NCBI RefSeq assembly: GCF_000365305.1
Contig: NZ_CM001841.1
Span: 2,520,323 to 2,584,322, forward strand
Reading direction: 5' to 3'
From: Dickeya dianthicola NCPPB 453
Lineage (GTDB): Bacteria; Pseudomonadota; Gammaproteobacteria; Enterobacterales; Enterobacteriaceae
DNA: 64,000 nt
In this document: one piece after another, positions 61,749 to 64,000 of the stretch
Layout: every line of letters begins with the position of its first letter
Numbering within the stretch: position 1 is the stretch's first letter
Position numbers and translations under genes: made by a program
Notes under the pieces: model-generated
Database searches by the model: none
What the model saw: the letters and a program-made list of their open reading frames with translations, nothing else
Told to the model about the DNA's origin: nothing

Positions 61749-63314
61749 TTATTCGTCCTCATCCCCGCCTTTGCGGCTGCTCAGCCCGTATTCCCGCAGT
61801 TTATTGGCGATGGCGGTGTGAGACACGCCGAGCCGTTTGGCCAACTTACGGGTGCTGGGGTAGGTCTGATAAAGGCGGGTTAACACCGAACGTTCAAACC
61901 GTTTGCTGATATCGTCGAGCGACCCTTCCAGCAAATCATCGTTGTGGACAATTTCCGGCTGGAAGGCCGGCAGGTCGATATCGCGCAGGCGCAGTTCGTC
62001 CCCTTCCATCTGCGCCAGCGCCCGGTAGATGGTGTTTTTCAACTGACGCACGTTGCCTGGCCAACCGTACTGAGGCAACAGATTACGCACTTCCTGCGCG
62101 ATGTAGGGACGAGCTATTCCCTGCTCATCGGCAAAACGGGCCACGAACAGTTCCACCAGCGGCATCACATCCGCCGGGCACTCACGCAGCGGCGGCAGTT
62201 GCAGCGCCAGCACGTTCAGGCGGTAATAGAGGTCTTCACGAAACAGGCCGCGCTGCACCAGTTCCAGCATGTTTTTCTGGGTAGCGCAGAAAACGCGGAC
62301 ATCCACATGTATCTCGTGCTCTTCGCCCACCCGGCGGAACGTGCCGTCATTGAGAAAACGCAGCAGTTTGGTCTGCATCTGCGGCGACATGTCGCCCACT
62401 TCGTCCAGCAACACCGAGCCGCCGTTGGCCTGCTCGAAAAAGCCTTTCTTGCCTTCCAGCGCGTTGGGATAGGCGCCCGGCGCGTGGCCGTAAAGCTCGC
62501 TTTCCATCACGTCATCCGGCAGTGCGGCGCAGTTGAGCGCCAGAAACGGCTTTTTGCCGCGGCTACTGCGCAAATGACAGGCGCGGGCCAGCATGTCCTT
62601 GCCGGTGCCGGTTTCTCCCGCCAGCAGCAACGGCGCATCCAGCATCGCCAGCTTGCGCGCCTGCTCCACCACCTGACGCATACGCGGGCTGACCGCCACA
62701 ATATGGTCGAACTCCCGTTCGTCGTTGACAGGCGTATCCTGCAACTGACGCCCCATGCGCGCTGCCGACTTCAGCGTCACCAGCGCGCCGGCGACGGTGG
62801 ATTTGCCCTTGTCGTCGTCGAGATGAACCGGCGTCACTTCCTGCAGAAAATCCTGCCCACGGATCACCACGCGGGCCATCTCCGGCTGGCCGCCCTGCTC
62901 CTGCCAGCGGGAAAAAGGGTAGTCATTCAGCAACTGGCCGACGTTAAGGGCGCGGGCTTTTTCCTGCGTCAGCGCAAACAGGTTGAGCGCGGCGGCGTTG
63001 ACCAATTCCACTTTTCCTTTGAGATCGAACGACAATACCGGCTCGGGCATCGATTCCAGCAGCGCGTTCAGCGCCCGATGCTCCCGCTCAGACGGCATAA
63101 ACGCTACGGTGCGCACATCGCTGACGCCCGGAATGCGGCGAATCTCCGTCATCAACTCACGGAACGCGTCAAAACCGAGGGTGGTAAAATTGAGGTAAAT
63201 CCGACCTGTCGGATCAATTTCGATACCGCGCAAGTCGATATGTCGCAGCACCAGCAGATCGAGCAGCTCACGAGTCAGACCAATCCGGTCTTCACAAAAT
63301 ACTTCCAGACGCAT
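61749..63314 (-). CDS. tyrR: Aromatic amino acid regulator TyrR
   Basis: A 521-residue regulator (E. coli 513) of aromatic amino acid synthesis and transport. Domains: ACT (MRLEVFCEDRIGLTRELLDL), PAS (about 78-190), AAA+ (Walker A LAGETGTGKDMLAR; Walker B SVLLDEVGDMSPQMQ; sensor YGWPGNVRQLKNTIYRAL), and a C-terminal FIS-type helix-turn-helix (STRKLAKRLGVSHTAIANKL). The start at 63314 matches the E. coli N-terminus; the open frame upstream is not used. Unlike E. coli TyrR, seven extra residues GAYPNAL sit after GHAP, where sigma-54 activators have GAFTGA. Confidence 0.95.
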   Translation of the reverse strand: MRLEVFCEDRIGLTRELLDLLVLRHIDLRGIEIDPTGRIYLNFTTLGFDAFRELMTEIRRIPGVSDVRTVAFMPSEREHRALNALLESMPEPVLSFDLKGKVELVNAAALNLFALTQEKARALNVGQLLNDYPFSRWQEQGGQPEMARVVIRGQDFLQEVTPVHLDDDKGKSTVAGALVTLKSAARMGRQLQDTPVNDEREFDHIVAVSPRMRQVVEQARKLAMLDAPLLLAGETGTGKDMLARACHLRSSRGKKPFLALNCAALPDDVMESELYGHAPGAYPNALEGKKGFFEQANGGSVLLDEVGDMSPQMQTKLLRFLNDGTFRRVGEEHEIHVDVRVFCATQKNMLELVQRGLFREDLYYRLNVLALQLPPLRECPADVMPLVELFVARFADEQGIARPYIAQEVRNLLPQYGWPGNVRQLKNTIYRALAQMEGDELRLRDIDLPAFQPEIVHNDDLLEGSLDDISKRFERSVLTRLYQTYPSTRKLAKRLGVSHTAIANKLREYGLSSRKGGDEDE

Positions 63315-63431
63315 CAATAAAACCTTCTTCATCAGGTGCGGCAGGGACGAGAGCTGCATCATACTCTTTCGCCGCCAGCGGATGAAGTGGGGTGTCAGCA
63401 AAAGTTGACACCCTGGCAATCGAATAGCGGA

Positions 63432-64000
63432 TTACTTCGCCTTTTCCTCTTCAGGAAACGGTGTGGTCAGCATGGAAACGATGATGCGAATGCCTTCGAT
63501 ATAGTTACCGATACGCATATTTTCATCACTGCCGTACGCGTTGTTATCCGCATTGACCAGCGAGACCACGGCAAACGCATTTTTCAGCGCCGCCAGCGCC
63601 CCATTGATCGGCGGCGACACGCCCAGCATGCGGTTCTTCTCCGGTTCCCCTTTGCCCGGCGCCTTCACGCCGTCCACCGCCCATTTCGCCAGCGGCGACG
63701 CCATCTGCGTACGCACGGCAAACGAACTGCCCGACGAGGTCATCATGCTCATCGAAATCAGTTTGGGGTTGTGATTACGCTCCTGCAGCGAGGGCGAGTC
63801 GGAACGCACGATATAGAAACCGTTGGCGGTTACATACTTTTTCAGCAGATCGTACAGGTAATCTGGCGCGGTTTCCGGCACCGTACGGATGTTAATACTG
63901 GCGGTCGCGGTCGATGGAATGGCGTAGATGGCTTTGCGGCCGGTATCGCCCGCCTTCAGGCCGATGACGTCCAGCGACGGATATTGCACCGCCTCCACCG
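63432..64000 (-). CDS. M20-family peptidase (3' part, continues past the window)
   Basis: The last 188 or more residues of a metallopeptidase, open to the right edge. LDVIGLKAGDTGRKAIYAIP followed by STATASINIRTVPETAPDYL is the dimerisation-lid pattern of M20 dipeptidases/carboxypeptidases, and GVSPPINGALAALKNAFAVV then NAYGSDENMRIGNYIEGIRI (catalytic-domain return with a metal-ligand context) closes it. Substrate unknown. The N-terminal half with most metal ligands is outside the window. It lies 118 bp upstream of tyrR on the same strand. Confidence 0.8.
   Translation of the reverse strand, partial: VEAVQYPSLDVIGLKAGDTGRKAIYAIPSTATASINIRTVPETAPDYLYDLLKKYVTANGFYIVRSDSPSLQERNHNPKLISMSMMTSSGSSFAVRTQMASPLAKWAVDGVKAPGKGEPEKNRMLGVSPPINGALAALKNAFAVVSLVNADNNAYGSDENMRIGNYIEGIRIIVSMLTTPFPEEEKAK

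Overview
The window reads as the chromosome of a soft-rot enterobacterium, most likely Dickeya or a close relative in the Pectobacteriaceae. This rests on gene content and order, not on a database search. Many blocks match the E. coli K-12 terminus half (pphA, chaC/chaA, dauA, rstAB-asr-ydgU-ydgD, lutABC, hrpA-azoR, ydbH-ynbE, ttcA-fnrS-zntB-mppA-mpaA-tpx, tyrR), but they are rearranged and separated by accessory genes. The DNA is GC-rich with a few clearly AT-rich patches, and chemotaxis genes are abundant.

Layout. Positions 1-7.5 kb hold the distal part of a P2-type contractile tail operon on the plus strand: serine invertase, tail-collar fibre, fibre assembly protein, sheath (FI), tube (FII), E with a -1 frameshift to E', a very short tape measure (T), U, D and an Ogr-like activator, closed by a strong terminator. 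No capsid, packaging, lysis or integrase gene is visible here, so a tailocin or tail remnant is as likely as a prophage. From 7.8 to 14.8 kb come guanine deaminase, a GAF-PAS-PAS-GGDEF cyclase, an Aer-like receptor between copies of a dispersed intergenic repeat, a small secreted Cys-rich protein and phosphatase PphA. From 14.9 to 20.0 kb lies a five-gene peptide-type ABC importer operon on the minus strand. From 20.2 to 29.0 kb come chaC/chaA, a SulP transporter, and the acid-stress block rstA-rstB-asr-ydgU-ydgD with a recognisable RstA box ahead of asr.

From 29.3 to 33.8 kb is a lactate-use operon (lldP-type permease plus lutABC). From 33.9 to 41.8 kb come hrpA, azoR, ynbE and ydbH; ydbL is absent from its usual place. 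From 42.1 to 48.5 kb is an accessory stretch: a second Aer-like receptor, a DUF333-type lipoprotein, an N-terminally deleted chemoreceptor, an orphan lipoprotein, and a 680-residue chimera that joins a Cys/His amidase-like domain to a pesticin-type muramidase domain. That last gene is the best candidate for an undescribed antibacterial effector. From 48.6 to 54.5 kb the enterobacterial core resumes (ttcA, sRNA fnrS with its FNR box, zntB, mppA, mpaA, tpx). From 54.5 to 61.7 kb an inserted block separates tpx from tyrR: an MFS exporter with a divergent MmyB-like regulator, a penicillin-acylase-family hydrolase, a GNAT enzyme, and a low-GC pair made of a two-TM membrane protein and an ImmA/IrrE metallopeptidase. 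tyrR and the 3' part of an M20-type peptidase gene end the window.

Cross-cutting features are short tandem duplications (14-22 bp units) in several unrelated intergenic regions, and at least two copies of a roughly 130-bp imperfect inverted-repeat element.
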